64,000 nt of DNA from an uncultured Lentisphaerota bacterium (GTDB lineage: Bacteria > Verrucomicrobiota > Kiritimatiellia > CAIQIC01). A model generated the notes under the pieces. The model was not told the origin of the DNA, did no database searches, and was given only the letters and a program-made list of their open reading frames with translations. Each line of letters opens with the position of its first letter. Position 1 is the stretch's first letter. A program made the position numbers and the translations under genes. Location: NCBI GenBank assembly GCA_903889245.1, contig CAISWQ010000029.1:19305-83304 (forward strand). The letters run 5' to 3'. Shown piece by piece: positions 51,293-60,066 of the stretch.

Positions 51293-51712
51293 TTAGGTGA
51301 CAGTGATAAGGCCTAGCGGATTCGGCCGGCATTTGACGAGCTGGCCATCCACGCCGGTTTCCTCGGCGGTCAGCAAGGCGCGGTAGGTACCGGCTGCCGC
51401 TGGCAGCGCGCGGACTTTGCCGGCATCGCCCTCGGCGATGGCGGCGAGCACGAGCGTATCGCCGGGGTTGCACGTGCCTTTGAGCCGGATGCGCATGTTG
51501 CGATTCTGGTCGAGCGGCCGGACGGCGACGTTCTTGCCAGCGGCAGCGCCGTCCACCAGCAGGTAGAGGGCGGCATCGGTAATGGCGGCCGGCAGCTTGA
51601 CCTGCGGTGCGCCATTGGTGTGGGTCAGCATGACGAGCAGGTCTTCCTTGTCGGTCAGGTTTTCGCTGGCGGGTAACGTCAGGTCGCCGACGCGGGTATT
51701 GGATTGGCTCAT
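51293..51712 (-). CDS. Head decoration-like protein
   Basis: A 139-residue, beta-rich protein (LVDGAAAGKNVAVRPLDQNR, NPGDTLVLAAIAEGDAGKVR) placed between scaffold and capsid genes. Content and position fit small head-decoration or DUF2190-type proteins. No specific motif confirms this. Confidence 0.5.
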   Translation of the reverse strand: MSQSNTRVGDLTLPASENLTDKEDLLVMLTHTNGAPQVKLPAAITDAALYLLVDGAAAGKNVAVRPLDQNRNMRIRLKGTCNPGDTLVLAAIAEGDAGKVRALPAAAGTYRALLTAEETGVDGQLVKCRPNPLGLITVT

Positions 51713-51753
51713 GGTTTTCTCCAGTTAGGGGTGATGGGTTATGAGTGATGAGG

Positions 51754-52323
51754 TCAGGCCGGTTGTGCGGCTTCCTGTTCCGCGCGCCGGAAAGCGGCGG
51801 AGAACGAGATGCGCTCGGCGCGGGCGATCTCCGTGGCGCGGTTCCGAATCTTCACCGCCGCGGCGACACTGGCAGGCGTGGGCGCGCCGGTCAGGTCGGT
51901 GAGGCTGCGCACGGTGTTCTGCAGCCGGTTCTTGAGCGGCACGGCCGGCGGCGGCAGCGCCGGAGGCGTGACGGGTGGCGCGGGCTGCTTGACCAACGCG
52001 CGCAGACCTTCGAGCGTCTTGAGGGTCGCGTCGCGGTTGACGATGAGCTGTTCCTTCCAGAACTCGCGTGCGTCGTTGGTAATGAGGTCGGTGAACGCCT
52101 CCAGGTCACGGTTGGCGACCTTGCCCTCCAGGGAGACCGCATCGGAGAGCAGCGCGTCGTACTTCTGCTGCAACTCGCCAATGACCGCGATGAGCGCGGT
52201 GATGAGGTCGAGATCGCTGGCGGTCTCCGGCAGATTCAAGCGGGACTTGAGTTCCTGCACGTTGAGCGCCGGTGCGCCGCCTGCGGGCGCCGGCGCCGGG
52301 GTCGGCTTCGGGTTGTCGGGCAT
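51754..52323 (-). CDS. Capsid scaffold-like coiled-coil protein
   Basis: A 189-residue protein with a Pro/Ala-rich N-terminus, then charged helical sequence (LNVQELKSRLNLPETASDLD, ALIAVIGELQQKYDALLSD), a Pro-rich hinge, and a basic C-terminus with AEQ-type helix (RISFSAAFRRAEQEA). Composition and position before the capsid gene fit a scaffold or the C-terminal part of a Mu-like gpI. AAAGGAAA precedes the start. Confidence 0.55.
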   Translation of the reverse strand: MPDNPKPTPAPAPAGGAPALNVQELKSRLNLPETASDLDLITALIAVIGELQQKYDALLSDAVSLEGKVANRDLEAFTDLITNDAREFWKEQLIVNRDATLKTLEGLRALVKQPAPPVTPPALPPPAVPLKNRLQNTVRSLTDLTGAPTPASVAAAVKIRNRATEIARAERISFSAAFRRAEQEAAQPA

Positions 52324-52355
52324 GTTGTTTTCCTTTCGTCAAAACAGGGGCAATA

Positions 52356-52397
52356 AAAAAGGCGACGCGGAGTGTCTTGGCTCCAAGTCGCCTTTTT
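52356..52397 (-). terminator. Intrinsic (bidirectional) terminator inside the phage head region
   Basis: AAAAAGGCGAC at 52356-52366 pairs perfectly with GTCGCCTTTTT at 52387-52397. On the minus strand the stem ends in a T-run. It lies after the 763-residue protein gene and before the scaffold gene, splitting the head genes into two transcription units. Confidence 0.75.
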
Positions 52398-52521
52398 CGA
52401 GTCGTTGGCTCAACGCCGGGGATCAGCCGGCGCTATTGCCCAAAACAGTTTTTCCAAAGAGCACGGTGTCGGACGGGGGAAATTCTAGCATGAAATTTTC
52501 AATGTCAAATTTCGGGCCACG

Positions 52522-54813
52522 TCAGCGGCTTGGCCGGGCGTGCGCGCTGGTGTTGGTGGCGTGGCCCGACATGCTGCGTGGTGGTTGGTAGGTCTTGGGC
52601 TGGTTTTGTTTGTTGCCGCGGAACGCGTGCTCGGCAGTACCGAGGGCTGACATGGCAGCATTCCAGGCCTGCGCGGTGAGTTTGCCTGACTTCCCCATCG
52701 CGTTGAACGCGCCACTTTGCCCGGAAGTCAGCAAGCCGACACCCAGCACATTGCCGACATCGTTCAACGTCTGGCCGGCGGTGTAGAACTGGTTGGAAGC
52801 AGACGATTTTGCCACAGAGGGCACCGAGTACGCAGAGTCGGAAAAAGAAGCGGAAAGATATTTGAGCATCCCGGCCGTGGCCGGAGTGAAAGTATAGAGC
52901 GAACGGCCGGCGAGATTGTAGGGTTTGTATTTGGCAAGGTCCTGAAGCTGCGCGTCGCGTTCAGCGGCGGTCAACTTGCCGTCGGCGTGAGCCTTTTGGA
53001 TTGTTTCATATTTGGCTTCATAGGCGGCGCGCTTGGCGAGGTCGAGCGTATAGCGGCCGTTGAAGTAGTTGCGCGTTTGTTTCTCGATCGGATTGCCGAG
53101 CGTGCCCACCGCGAAGTTCGCCGCGAGCGTCGTGGGCGTGTCCACATAGTCGGGATCGGCGGGAAGTGTCCAAGACTTGCCTTCCGACCAGGCCTTTTCA
53201 ATCTGCTGTTTGTAGTCGGCGACTTTGTTCTGTTCGTAGGCATGAATGGCCGCACCGCCGCCGACCACAAAGGCGATTTTGGCGGCATCCGTCGCGGCGG
53301 CGCGGCCAACCTGCGCCGCCTGGCTGTCCATCAACTGTGCCTCTTCCAACAGAGCGGCGACACTTTTCGCGCTCGATGCGACGCCAGCCTCGGCCTCGGT
53401 TTGGATCGCACCGGGGATCCGGCCGCGAATCTCCGTCGCCTTGGCCGTCAGGCGCGCGGCGATGTCCGCGAGGTCGGAGCTGGTCGCGGCGGAACCGGCT
53501 TCGCCCTGCAAAGTGGCGAAGAAGCGCGCTGCGTTTTCGTCATAGAGCGCCTTGGCGGCGGGGTCATCAAGCAAGGACATGACGTGCGAGTCGTTCAGCG
53601 CATCCAGCGCGAACGAGCGGACGGACGCGCCCTTGGCGGTGGCGGTCTCTGAAATGCTCTGCGCTTGCCCGGAAAATTCCGCCGCCTTGGACTCCACCTT
53701 GGCAGCGAGCGTTTCCAGCCGCGCGGCGGCGGCGGAAGGTTCCGTACCGGCGCGCAGAGCATCGGCCTTGGCAGTCGCGGCCTCGGCGATAATTTGGGCT
53801 TGAGTACGCGCAGCAGCGGCTTGCCTGGAAAGTGTGCCGGCCTGTTGCGCGCCCTCGATGATGCCGCCGGCCTTGGTCAACTGCGGCAGTTCCGCGCCGG
53901 TGAAATCCGCGACGGCATCGTAGGCGGATTTCACCTTGCCGAGCTTGTCGAGGACCGGCGCGGGTGTTTTCTCGGCCACCGCACCGCCGAGTACTTCGAG
54001 TTGCGCGCCGATCCAGCGGGCGGCATCGGCGCCCTTGCCGGTGACGCCCGGCAACGTCTTCAGCACGGCATCCTTGGCGCCGAGCAAGCCGGTGATGGCG
54101 GCGACGGTCTTGGCGAGGTCCTCCCCCATCGCCAGATAATGTTCGGTCCCCGGGTCCATCGTGGGGTTGTCTTTGCGGGTCTGGTTGAGTTCGTGGGCCA
54201 GCAGACCGGCCAGCGTGGACTGCAAGGCACGGAGGCCGACACGGCCCCACGAGATGGCTTCGTTGCCGGCCATGCCCGCAGTTCCGACCATGCCGGCGGC
54301 GGGCAAGGCTGCGGTGATCGCCTTCCAATCCCAGTTCGCCGGGTTGACATCATGGGCCAGCCCTTTCCAATCCACCCCGGCGTACTCCGAGGGATAGACC
54401 GGGCGCGGTTTGTTCTGGAGGTCTTCCAGGGCACGCTGCAAGAAATTCAGATTGTCGCGCCGGTCCTGCTCGGCACGCACAGCACGGCCTTGGGCGGCCT
54501 CGAAGGATTCGGCTGCCCCATCCGGGCGCACCACATAACCGGTGCGCGCCTCAAAATCGATGTCCTTGAGCTTTTTGAGTGTGACGCGTTCGGTATCGTC
54601 AATTGGTTGTGCTGCACCGGAGAAAAGCTGGCGTTCACGGCTGGTCAGCCGGTCGTTAAAGTAACGGCCCGCCAAACCCGTCTTGCCCGCGGACTTGTTG
54701 TAGCCCGGCGGCCGGGGTTGGCCGAGTTGCCCGCTCTCGTGCAGGCGGGCGAACATCGCTTTGCGTTGTTCGTCAGTCATGGGCGAGCCGGATCGTGGAC
54801 TCCAGGAGTTCAT
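52522..54813 (-). CDS. Large helical phage structural protein, unknown
   Basis: A 763-residue protein, mostly helical and Ala-rich, with long coiled-coil-like segments (AAAARTQAQIIAEAATAKAD, ARLTAKATEIRGRI) and hydrophobic glycine-rich parts (TAALPAAGMVGTAGMAGNEA). It could be an internal ejection protein or a tape-measure-like protein. Its N-terminus has TDEQRKAMFARLHESG, also found in the protease gene next door. AGGGGA precedes the ATG at 54813, which overlaps the upstream stop. Confidence 0.6.
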   Translation of the reverse strand: MNSWSPRSGSPMTDEQRKAMFARLHESGQLGQPRPPGYNKSAGKTGLAGRYFNDRLTSRERQLFSGAAQPIDDTERVTLKKLKDIDFEARTGYVVRPDGAAESFEAAQGRAVRAEQDRRDNLNFLQRALEDLQNKPRPVYPSEYAGVDWKGLAHDVNPANWDWKAITAALPAAGMVGTAGMAGNEAISWGRVGLRALQSTLAGLLAHELNQTRKDNPTMDPGTEHYLAMGEDLAKTVAAITGLLGAKDAVLKTLPGVTGKGADAARWIGAQLEVLGGAVAEKTPAPVLDKLGKVKSAYDAVADFTGAELPQLTKAGGIIEGAQQAGTLSRQAAAARTQAQIIAEAATAKADALRAGTEPSAAAARLETLAAKVESKAAEFSGQAQSISETATAKGASVRSFALDALNDSHVMSLLDDPAAKALYDENAARFFATLQGEAGSAATSSDLADIAARLTAKATEIRGRIPGAIQTEAEAGVASSAKSVAALLEEAQLMDSQAAQVGRAAATDAAKIAFVVGGGAAIHAYEQNKVADYKQQIEKAWSEGKSWTLPADPDYVDTPTTLAANFAVGTLGNPIEKQTRNYFNGRYTLDLAKRAAYEAKYETIQKAHADGKLTAAERDAQLQDLAKYKPYNLAGRSLYTFTPATAGMLKYLSASFSDSAYSVPSVAKSSASNQFYTAGQTLNDVGNVLGVGLLTSGQSGAFNAMGKSGKLTAQAWNAAMSALGTAEHAFRGNKQNQPKTYQPPRSMSGHATNTSAHARPSR

Positions 54814-56306
54814 CAGTTCCCCTGAAGTTTAACGATGGAATCTATCCGCGCTTTCTCGGCCGCGATGCGCGCGCTCAAGCCGGCGGTCTTATCGGACTTG
54901 GCCTGCACTGCCTTCTGATAGGTAGCGGCGGCATGGTCGTTGGACGTGGCCACCTTGTTCAGTTCCCGCGCGAGCGCGGCCTTGCGCTGGGCGCTGGTCT
55001 TATACTGCTTGCGAAGCTTGCTCTTGATGTCGCGCAGGTCCTGCGCGTGCTGCTCGTTCACCTGGCGTTGCTCTGCGACCTGTTGATCGGCCTCAACCGG
55101 GGCCACTCCCTTTTGAATCAAGTCCCAACGCATCTTGTGCAGGTCCACCTGCTCAAAGGTGCGCGGCGTGGGTTTGGCGGGAAGTTGCTGGTTGCCGACT
55201 TCGGTGGCCTGTGCTTCCAAGGCGGTCAACGCAGTGCGGGCACGATCAAGGTCGTACTGATAGGGCTTGGAAGAAAGACCTGAAACTTGAGACGTGAAAC
55301 CTGAAGCCGGAGGGGGAGGATCGGGGGGAGACATAGGTACGCGGGTCTGTTCTTCGGACTTGCGTTGTTTATCGGCGGCGACCTGCTTGGCGATGCGGTC
55401 GTTGACGCGCTTGTCCCAAGCGGCCATGCCTTCCTCTTCCTGCCGCTTTTCTTTCTCGGCAACCAACTGGTCAATGGTGGCGGCGTCCAGCGAACCGTGG
55501 GCTGCGAGGTCGCGGCGGTAGTCCGCCAGATCGGTCAGGTCCTGTGCATAGTGGGCCTGCTGCTGCGCGGCGTCCTTGGCGTCGCGCAATTTCTTGATCG
55601 TCAGTTCGTCGAGATGGCCGCCGGCGCGCAAGTCGCGCTCGTAATCGTCTAGCTTGGTTTGTTCCTGCTGGTAGCGCGAGCGCGCTGACGCGACATCGTC
55701 GCTGACGCCGCCCGAATTGAGGCGCGCGAACATGGCGCGCTTCTGTTCCGGTGACATTTGCCCGAAGGGCGTGCGGTTGCGGATGGGCGGAGAACGGCGC
55801 GACAGCGGGAAGGCGAAACCGCGGAAGCGCGCAGCAATACGCCGCCGGGAATTTGAGAGCGGAACCATACCAGAGATGTTCGGATCGTTGGTCAAGGCGG
55901 CATTGCACAGATGGCGCGGACGGATGCGGGCGTTGCCGAGCGGCTCGCATTCGTCCTGCCGCCACACCGGCGAGATGAAGCGGTAGCGGCCGCCTTGGAC
56001 GGCGGAGAGGCCGGCGTCACTCCAGCGGATTTGCGCCCAGAGGCCGGAGCCGGGGCGGAAATCGAGCGCGGTGATCCAGCCCGCGGCGGCGCTGGATTTA
56101 TCCTGCTCCAGTGAAAAATGATCGAAGTCCACCAACACCCCGGGAAAATTGGGTGCGGCGGCTTCCTGCTGGAAGCGTTGCATAATGGCGCGGCAGGCGG
56201 GCTCGTCCATGATCTGGATGAGGCCGGTCGGGTTGTGCGCAAACTCGCCGAGCGCACAAATCTGATACCAGCCATCGGCTGGCAACGTGAACGGAAAGGG
56301 GTTCAT
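54813..56306 (-). CDS. Mu gpI-like capsid maturation protease with coiled-coil extension
   Basis: A 497-residue protein. Residues 1-150 match phage Mu I-like proteases: FPGVLVDFDHFSLEQDKSSA (Asp-x-Asp-His), AAGWITALDFRPGSGLWAQI, GGRYRFISPVW. Then, from Met184, MSPEQKRAMFARLNSGG opens a long charged helical region (to 497) with coiled-coil sequence, possibly a scaffold portion. It overlaps both neighbours by a few bases. The internal Met184 has no good Shine-Dalgarno site, so a separate nested start is not favoured. Confidence 0.78.
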   Translation of the reverse strand: MNPFPFTLPADGWYQICALGEFAHNPTGLIQIMDEPACRAIMQRFQQEAAAPNFPGVLVDFDHFSLEQDKSSAAAGWITALDFRPGSGLWAQIRWSDAGLSAVQGGRYRFISPVWRQDECEPLGNARIRPRHLCNAALTNDPNISGMVPLSNSRRRIAARFRGFAFPLSRRSPPIRNRTPFGQMSPEQKRAMFARLNSGGVSDDVASARSRYQQEQTKLDDYERDLRAGGHLDELTIKKLRDAKDAAQQQAHYAQDLTDLADYRRDLAAHGSLDAATIDQLVAEKEKRQEEEGMAAWDKRVNDRIAKQVAADKQRKSEEQTRVPMSPPDPPPPASGFTSQVSGLSSKPYQYDLDRARTALTALEAQATEVGNQQLPAKPTPRTFEQVDLHKMRWDLIQKGVAPVEADQQVAEQRQVNEQHAQDLRDIKSKLRKQYKTSAQRKAALARELNKVATSNDHAAATYQKAVQAKSDKTAGLSARIAAEKARIDSIVKLQGN

Positions 56307-57454
56307 TGAGGTGCTCCGGGTTTGGGCAGAGGAACGAGGCGCAGGCCGAGCTTTTCCTCAAGCTGCTTTTGTTCGACGGTATAGCCCGCCCATGAGAGCG
56401 CGGAGACAGCCTGTAGCGTTTGTGCAGGATCGTCGCGGCGCGGGATGTCGAAGTTGAAGTAGGCGGCGACGGGCTGGCGCGGAAAGAACTCGGCGAGCCA
56501 GGGCTTGTCGAGGTCGCGCTGCAAGACCTCGGAGAGCCGTGCGGCGTCACTACGGGCGAGGTCGAGCAAGGCTTCCGAATGCGCGCCACCGGCCAGCGTG
56601 CCGCTGCCGGACTCGGTCAGCATGGTCAACAGGCCGCCGGTCGCGGCGAGGACGATCTGCTCATCGCAATACTGGATGCGGTCGAAGTACGGCAGGCGGC
56701 TACGACCGGCGGTGTCCACCAGCTTTACGTCGGTGCCGTTGGGGAGATAGCCGCGGCCGTTGGAGGCGAGTTGCTCGGCGATGTTGCGGTATTCAAGTTC
56801 CTTTTCCTCGGTAACGCCCGGCGGGCCGATGAAGAAGATGGATTGATTGGCGCAGGTTTCCAAGGCTTGGTCCCAGTCGGCGAAGGCCAGCGCCTTGCTG
56901 AAGAAGTGCCGGCCGATGGCGCGGAAAAGCGGCGGCGATTCCATGATGCAGAGGTGGTCGCGTTGCACGGCCTCGCCGACCTGTTCGCTGCTGCGGGCCT
57001 CGGGATTGAAGCGCCAGTCGGGATACTTGGGCGGCCGAATCCAAAACCAAGGCTCGATGAGGTCCAGACGGTTGACGAGGTTGCCGTAGCCGGTGAAGGA
57101 CTTCTCCACGATGGCGAAGCCGGTAAACAAGGCGCGGGTGAGCTCGCGCGCGGCCTGTTTGAAATTCGTGATGCGGTCGTAGGCATAACGCAGGAAGTCG
57201 GCTTGTTCAGTGGCCAGCGTGGGATCGGCGTTCTCGACCTGGCGGATTTCCCAATCCACGGAATCCAGGAAGGCCAGCCGGCGGGCGACGGCAGCCTGGA
57301 TGGTTACGTCGGCGCGTTCCATGTGATGGTAGAACCACTGGAGATCGCCGGGTTGGCCGCGGTCGGCAGCATCCTCCAGCCCCACCAGCCGCGTCATGGT
57401 CAAGCCGCGGATGGGGTTGTAGTGCTCCCGCCAGGATGTTTTCTTCGCCAGCAT
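56303..57454 (-). CDS. Phage portal protein, DUF935 (Mu gp29-like)
   Basis: A 383-residue portal: YNPIRGLTMTRLVGLEDAAD, GDLQWFYHHMERADVTIQAA, FTGFAIVEKSFTGYGNLVNR, DRIQYCDEQIVLAATGGLLT and PRRDDPAQTLQAVSALSWAG are the DUF935 signature blocks. It is somewhat short compared with Mu gp29 (about 500). An ATG at 57529 would add 25 unconserved residues; neither start has a strong ribosome site. A 14-base partial match to the TTCCAA repeat at 56861 encodes normal portal sequence. Confidence 0.82.
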   Translation of the reverse strand: MLAKKTSWREHYNPIRGLTMTRLVGLEDAADRGQPGDLQWFYHHMERADVTIQAAVARRLAFLDSVDWEIRQVENADPTLATEQADFLRYAYDRITNFKQAARELTRALFTGFAIVEKSFTGYGNLVNRLDLIEPWFWIRPPKYPDWRFNPEARSSEQVGEAVQRDHLCIMESPPLFRAIGRHFFSKALAFADWDQALETCANQSIFFIGPPGVTEEKELEYRNIAEQLASNGRGYLPNGTDVKLVDTAGRSRLPYFDRIQYCDEQIVLAATGGLLTMLTESGSGTLAGGAHSEALLDLARSDAARLSEVLQRDLDKPWLAEFFPRQPVAAYFNFDIPRRDDPAQTLQAVSALSWAGYTVEQKQLEEKLGLRLVPLPKPGAPQ

Positions 57455-57634
57455 CCGGCGAGAATGGTAACACGCGTGTGGAGAAGTCAAATCGCGTGGA
57501 ACATCAACCGGACTGCTCCCCCTACACACACAGAGCTATAACAAACCTACTCGCTTGTTTGATAGACAGGGAGAATTGGAGGCTGCAATACATTGCTTCG
57601 TAAATTACGACCTCTCGTCTCTACAGAAATCACA

Positions 57635-57850
57635 TTAACGAGCAAAGTCAAATTCAGCCATGCGCTCAATATTAGAACGACTTCTATTGAGCGATGAGAC
57701 TTGTGCAGAGAGTGTAGAACGAATGGAGCGAACAACGGCGTCTATGGCCTCTTGTTTTGATCCACCAAAGCCGCTGACGTGCAGTTCCGCACAGAAGGCA
57801 GACCACCATCCATCAAGATTCTTAACTTTAATGGTGTATGGTTTATTCAT
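57635..57850 (-). CDS. HicB-like (UPF0150 fold) small protein
   Basis: A 71-residue protein with the HicB antitoxin-type pattern: YTIKVKNLDGWWSAFCAELH, then GFGGSKQEAIDAVVRSIRST. It lacks the C-terminal DNA-binding ribbon-helix-helix of full HicB; no HicA toxin gene is adjacent. It starts 7 bases after the dehydratase-like stop, with GAGGGA in front, so both are one unit. It is AT-rich compared with the phage genes. Confidence 0.7.
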   Translation of the reverse strand: MNKPYTIKVKNLDGWWSAFCAELHVSGFGGSKQEAIDAVVRSIRSTLSAQVSSLNRSRSNIERMAEFDFAR

Positions 57851-57857
57851 TTTTCCC

Positions 57858-58715
57858 TCAAGACTTTCTTGCCTTGCTGTTTGCAATTCCCCAAATCAGC
57901 GACGTAATACATTTTTCCTTGTACCCGCCGCAGATAAAAACATGTTTTCTCTTAAAACTCCGCCCGACAATAGTCACGGTTGAGTGTAAGTCAAGCGTCG
58001 AATATCGCCCATTAATCTCAAAAAAGTACGCAAACGATCCTGTATCTAACCGCACATTCCAGTTCGATGATATGCTGCAATCGTTTTCTGCTACCACATC
58101 AGCTATGGCATCCTTATCTTTGTCCGTCGCATTCGGCAAACACATTAGTACATGATCTACATTATCTGGCTGTAAGTCTCCATTATGGATCAAAAAAAAC
58201 AAGGTTATGTTCGGTTTATTCTGTATGTCTCCCTTTATCACGGGGACACCGTAATTCTTACACGCAGACTTCGTGCCAATCGCCGCGATGGCAGGATCCT
58301 TTTTCTCCCCTGTCGCCTTAACAGCTAGGGATGTGCTTGGGCAATCGACCTGTTTGGCGGTGGGGAGATTCCTATGAATCCAATCGGACGCCTGATGAAA
58401 AACGACGGATTTTGTATGTAATTCCCTTACATCGCTAACGTTCCCATATCCGCACAAATAGTGTCTGACATTAAACGGCAAAACATCGCATATACACACT
58501 TTCCCGTGTTGCTTAACCAGTTCTATTTGTGACTCTTCTATGCTTTTTTTGGTGGTATTATAAAAAGGGATCACACCATATTCAGTATCACCTTTGGCAA
58601 CACTCTCAACGACATCATGCAGCATAGCCTTGGGGCAATACTCCTCCCCTGCAAACACTGAGCGCAGCAAATCATGGCTAAACGAAAATTCAGGCCCCAA
58701 ATACGCGATTTTCAT
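57858..58715 (-). CDS. Prephenate-dehydratase-like protein with ACT-like tail
   Basis: A 285-residue protein aligning by eye with monofunctional PheA throughout: IAYLGPEFSFSHDLL, GDTEYGVIPFYNTTKKSIEE, PSTSLAVKAT, AIAAIGTKSACKNYGV and NITLFFLI; the tail (VVAENDCSISSNWNVRLDTG, FAYFFEINGRYSTL) resembles the ACT domain. The catalytic TRF of real dehydratases reads TLF here, and the PIENT segment reads PFYNT, so an active dehydratase is doubtful. It sits between terminase and portal genes, in an AT-rich cargo with the HicB-like gene. A GTG at 58718 is an alternative start. Confidence 0.75.
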   Translation of the reverse strand: MKIAYLGPEFSFSHDLLRSVFAGEEYCPKAMLHDVVESVAKGDTEYGVIPFYNTTKKSIEESQIELVKQHGKVCICDVLPFNVRHYLCGYGNVSDVRELHTKSVVFHQASDWIHRNLPTAKQVDCPSTSLAVKATGEKKDPAIAAIGTKSACKNYGVPVIKGDIQNKPNITLFFLIHNGDLQPDNVDHVLMCLPNATDKDKDAIADVVAENDCSISSNWNVRLDTGSFAYFFEINGRYSTLDLHSTVTIVGRSFKRKHVFICGGYKEKCITSLIWGIANSKARKS

Positions 58716-58827
58716 CACGAAGCCAGCGTAGTGGAGGGCTTATATTTGGGCAAGAGAAAAATAACGGTTATCCACAGACAGCAAACAACGTTTTCTCATA
58801 ATGGATGCTTCTATTTGCGGATTAAGG

Positions 58828-60066
58828 TCACACTACACAGCGGGATTTTATGTGAGTAAAAAACAACATGCGCCCTGTAAAACAATATTCTTTCAGATAA
58901 TTGGTAGCCATTGCGAGCGCGATAACGCAGTCGTCGTGATAACCGGACGGGGCGGAATAGGTCAGCGCGCCACTCGGCGAGATGGCATATTCAAACCGTT
59001 TCATTTCATCGGTTAGTACATCCCACCCCGCAGGCCATGTGATTTTCTGTTGCTCTACTGCGACGATCAACCGCTGAATCAACTCGACCTTGCGGTGAGC
59101 GGTGAACTTGAACGGCACGATGTTGGGGTAGACACGGACGAGGTCGTCATAGATGGGATCGCCCGCGCCGGTAGCGTCGAGAATCAGCTTGCCGCGATGC
59201 TTGCGAGCGAAAGCAAGAATCCGTTCCTTCTGGATCGGCCAGTCGAGCATGTTGAAGCGTTCCATGTCGAAACAGCGACCGGTGCGGGCATCCATCGCGA
59301 TCAGAACCGTGAAGTCGGTGTGCTTGGCGATGTCGCAACCGATGACGGTGAAACCAGAGGTCAGAGTACAGAGGTCAGGGGTCAGCAAGCAGCGGGAGAG
59401 GTTGTGGAAGACTCCCGCAGAATCCTCCAGAAATTCGGCTTCGTATTCCTGTTTGAAAACATCTTCCGGTGTCGTGCGCTTGGCCTCGTCCCATTCCTCG
59501 CGCGGGAAATAGGGATTGTCCAGGCTGGTGAAGCTGTAGCTTCGGTACAAGGTCTCGCGCGGATCGCGTCCGCGCGTGTGGAAATCGAAGAACCAGTTCC
59601 GCGCCCGTGGCGTGGAAATCAACACGGCCCAGCCCTGCTTGTCCGCCAGCGCAGGCCGGATGTTCATCTCCCATACGCTGCGCTCGATGCGTGCGGCCTC
59701 ATCAACGATCACTCCGTCAAAGCCGTCGCCGAGGATGGTGTCAGGATTATCGGCACTCAAAAAGCGAATCTCGGACGGCGGACCACCGCCAGTGAAGGTG
59801 GCGCGGACAGGATTCTGGCCGCGCAACTGAACGAAGTCACCACCGATCAGCTTGAGGGCGGTTTCGCCGCGCTCGGCGATGTAGTAGGTGGGGGCGATCC
59901 AGGCGTAGAGTCCGCCGCGTTCGCCGGCGATGTCGAGCAGTTCGGCGGCAGCAAAGCGGGTTTTGCCCCAGCGGCGACCGCAACACACGGCGCGGAAACG
60001 GATGTTCCGGGCGTGATGGATGGCAAGCTGGCTGGCGTGGGGAACGTAGCTAAAAGATTGACCCAT
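58828..60066 (-). CDS. Phage terminase large subunit
   Basis: A 412-residue DNA-packaging ATPase/nuclease. Walker A GRRWGKT at 30-36; Walker B-type GFDGVIVDEAARI; motor residues LISTPRARNWFFDFHTRGRD; nuclease acidic residues in VIGCDIAKHTDFTVLIAMDA and ILDATGAGDPIYDDL. AGGAAGGA precedes the ATG at 60066. The coding GC falls toward the C-terminal end, next to the AT-rich cargo, so the last few residues may be altered by the insertion. Confidence 0.92.
   Translation of the reverse strand: MGQSFSYVPHASQLAIHHARNIRFRAVCCGRRWGKTRFAAAELLDIAGERGGLYAWIAPTYYIAERGETALKLIGGDFVQLRGQNPVRATFTGGGPPSEIRFLSADNPDTILGDGFDGVIVDEAARIERSVWEMNIRPALADKQGWAVLISTPRARNWFFDFHTRGRDPRETLYRSYSFTSLDNPYFPREEWDEAKRTTPEDVFKQEYEAEFLEDSAGVFHNLSRCLLTPDLCTLTSGFTVIGCDIAKHTDFTVLIAMDARTGRCFDMERFNMLDWPIQKERILAFARKHRGKLILDATGAGDPIYDDLVRVYPNIVPFKFTAHRKVELIQRLIVAVEQQKITWPAGWDVLTDEMKRFEYAISPSGALTYSAPSGYHDDCVIALAMATNYLKEYCFTGRMLFFTHIKSRCVV

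Noticed and set aside
55757..55757. Separate nested scaffold gene starting at Met184 of the protease
   Set aside because: Attractive by analogy with lambda C/Nu3, but no Shine-Dalgarno sequence lies upstream of this ATG.
56861..56874. Single TTTCCAAGGCTTGG match inside the portal gene
   Set aside because: It has only part of the palindrome and no partner unit, and it encodes ordinary helical portal sequence, so it looks coincidental.
57547..57735. Small minus-strand frame next to the HicB-like gene
   Set aside because: It overlaps the HicB-like gene in another frame, has no ribosome site and no recognisable sequence.
52522..60066. The element as a Mu-type transposable phage
   Set aside because: Portal and protease are Mu-like, but no transposase is visible and a tRNA forms the edge, which fits integrase-type insertion better; the right end is outside the window.
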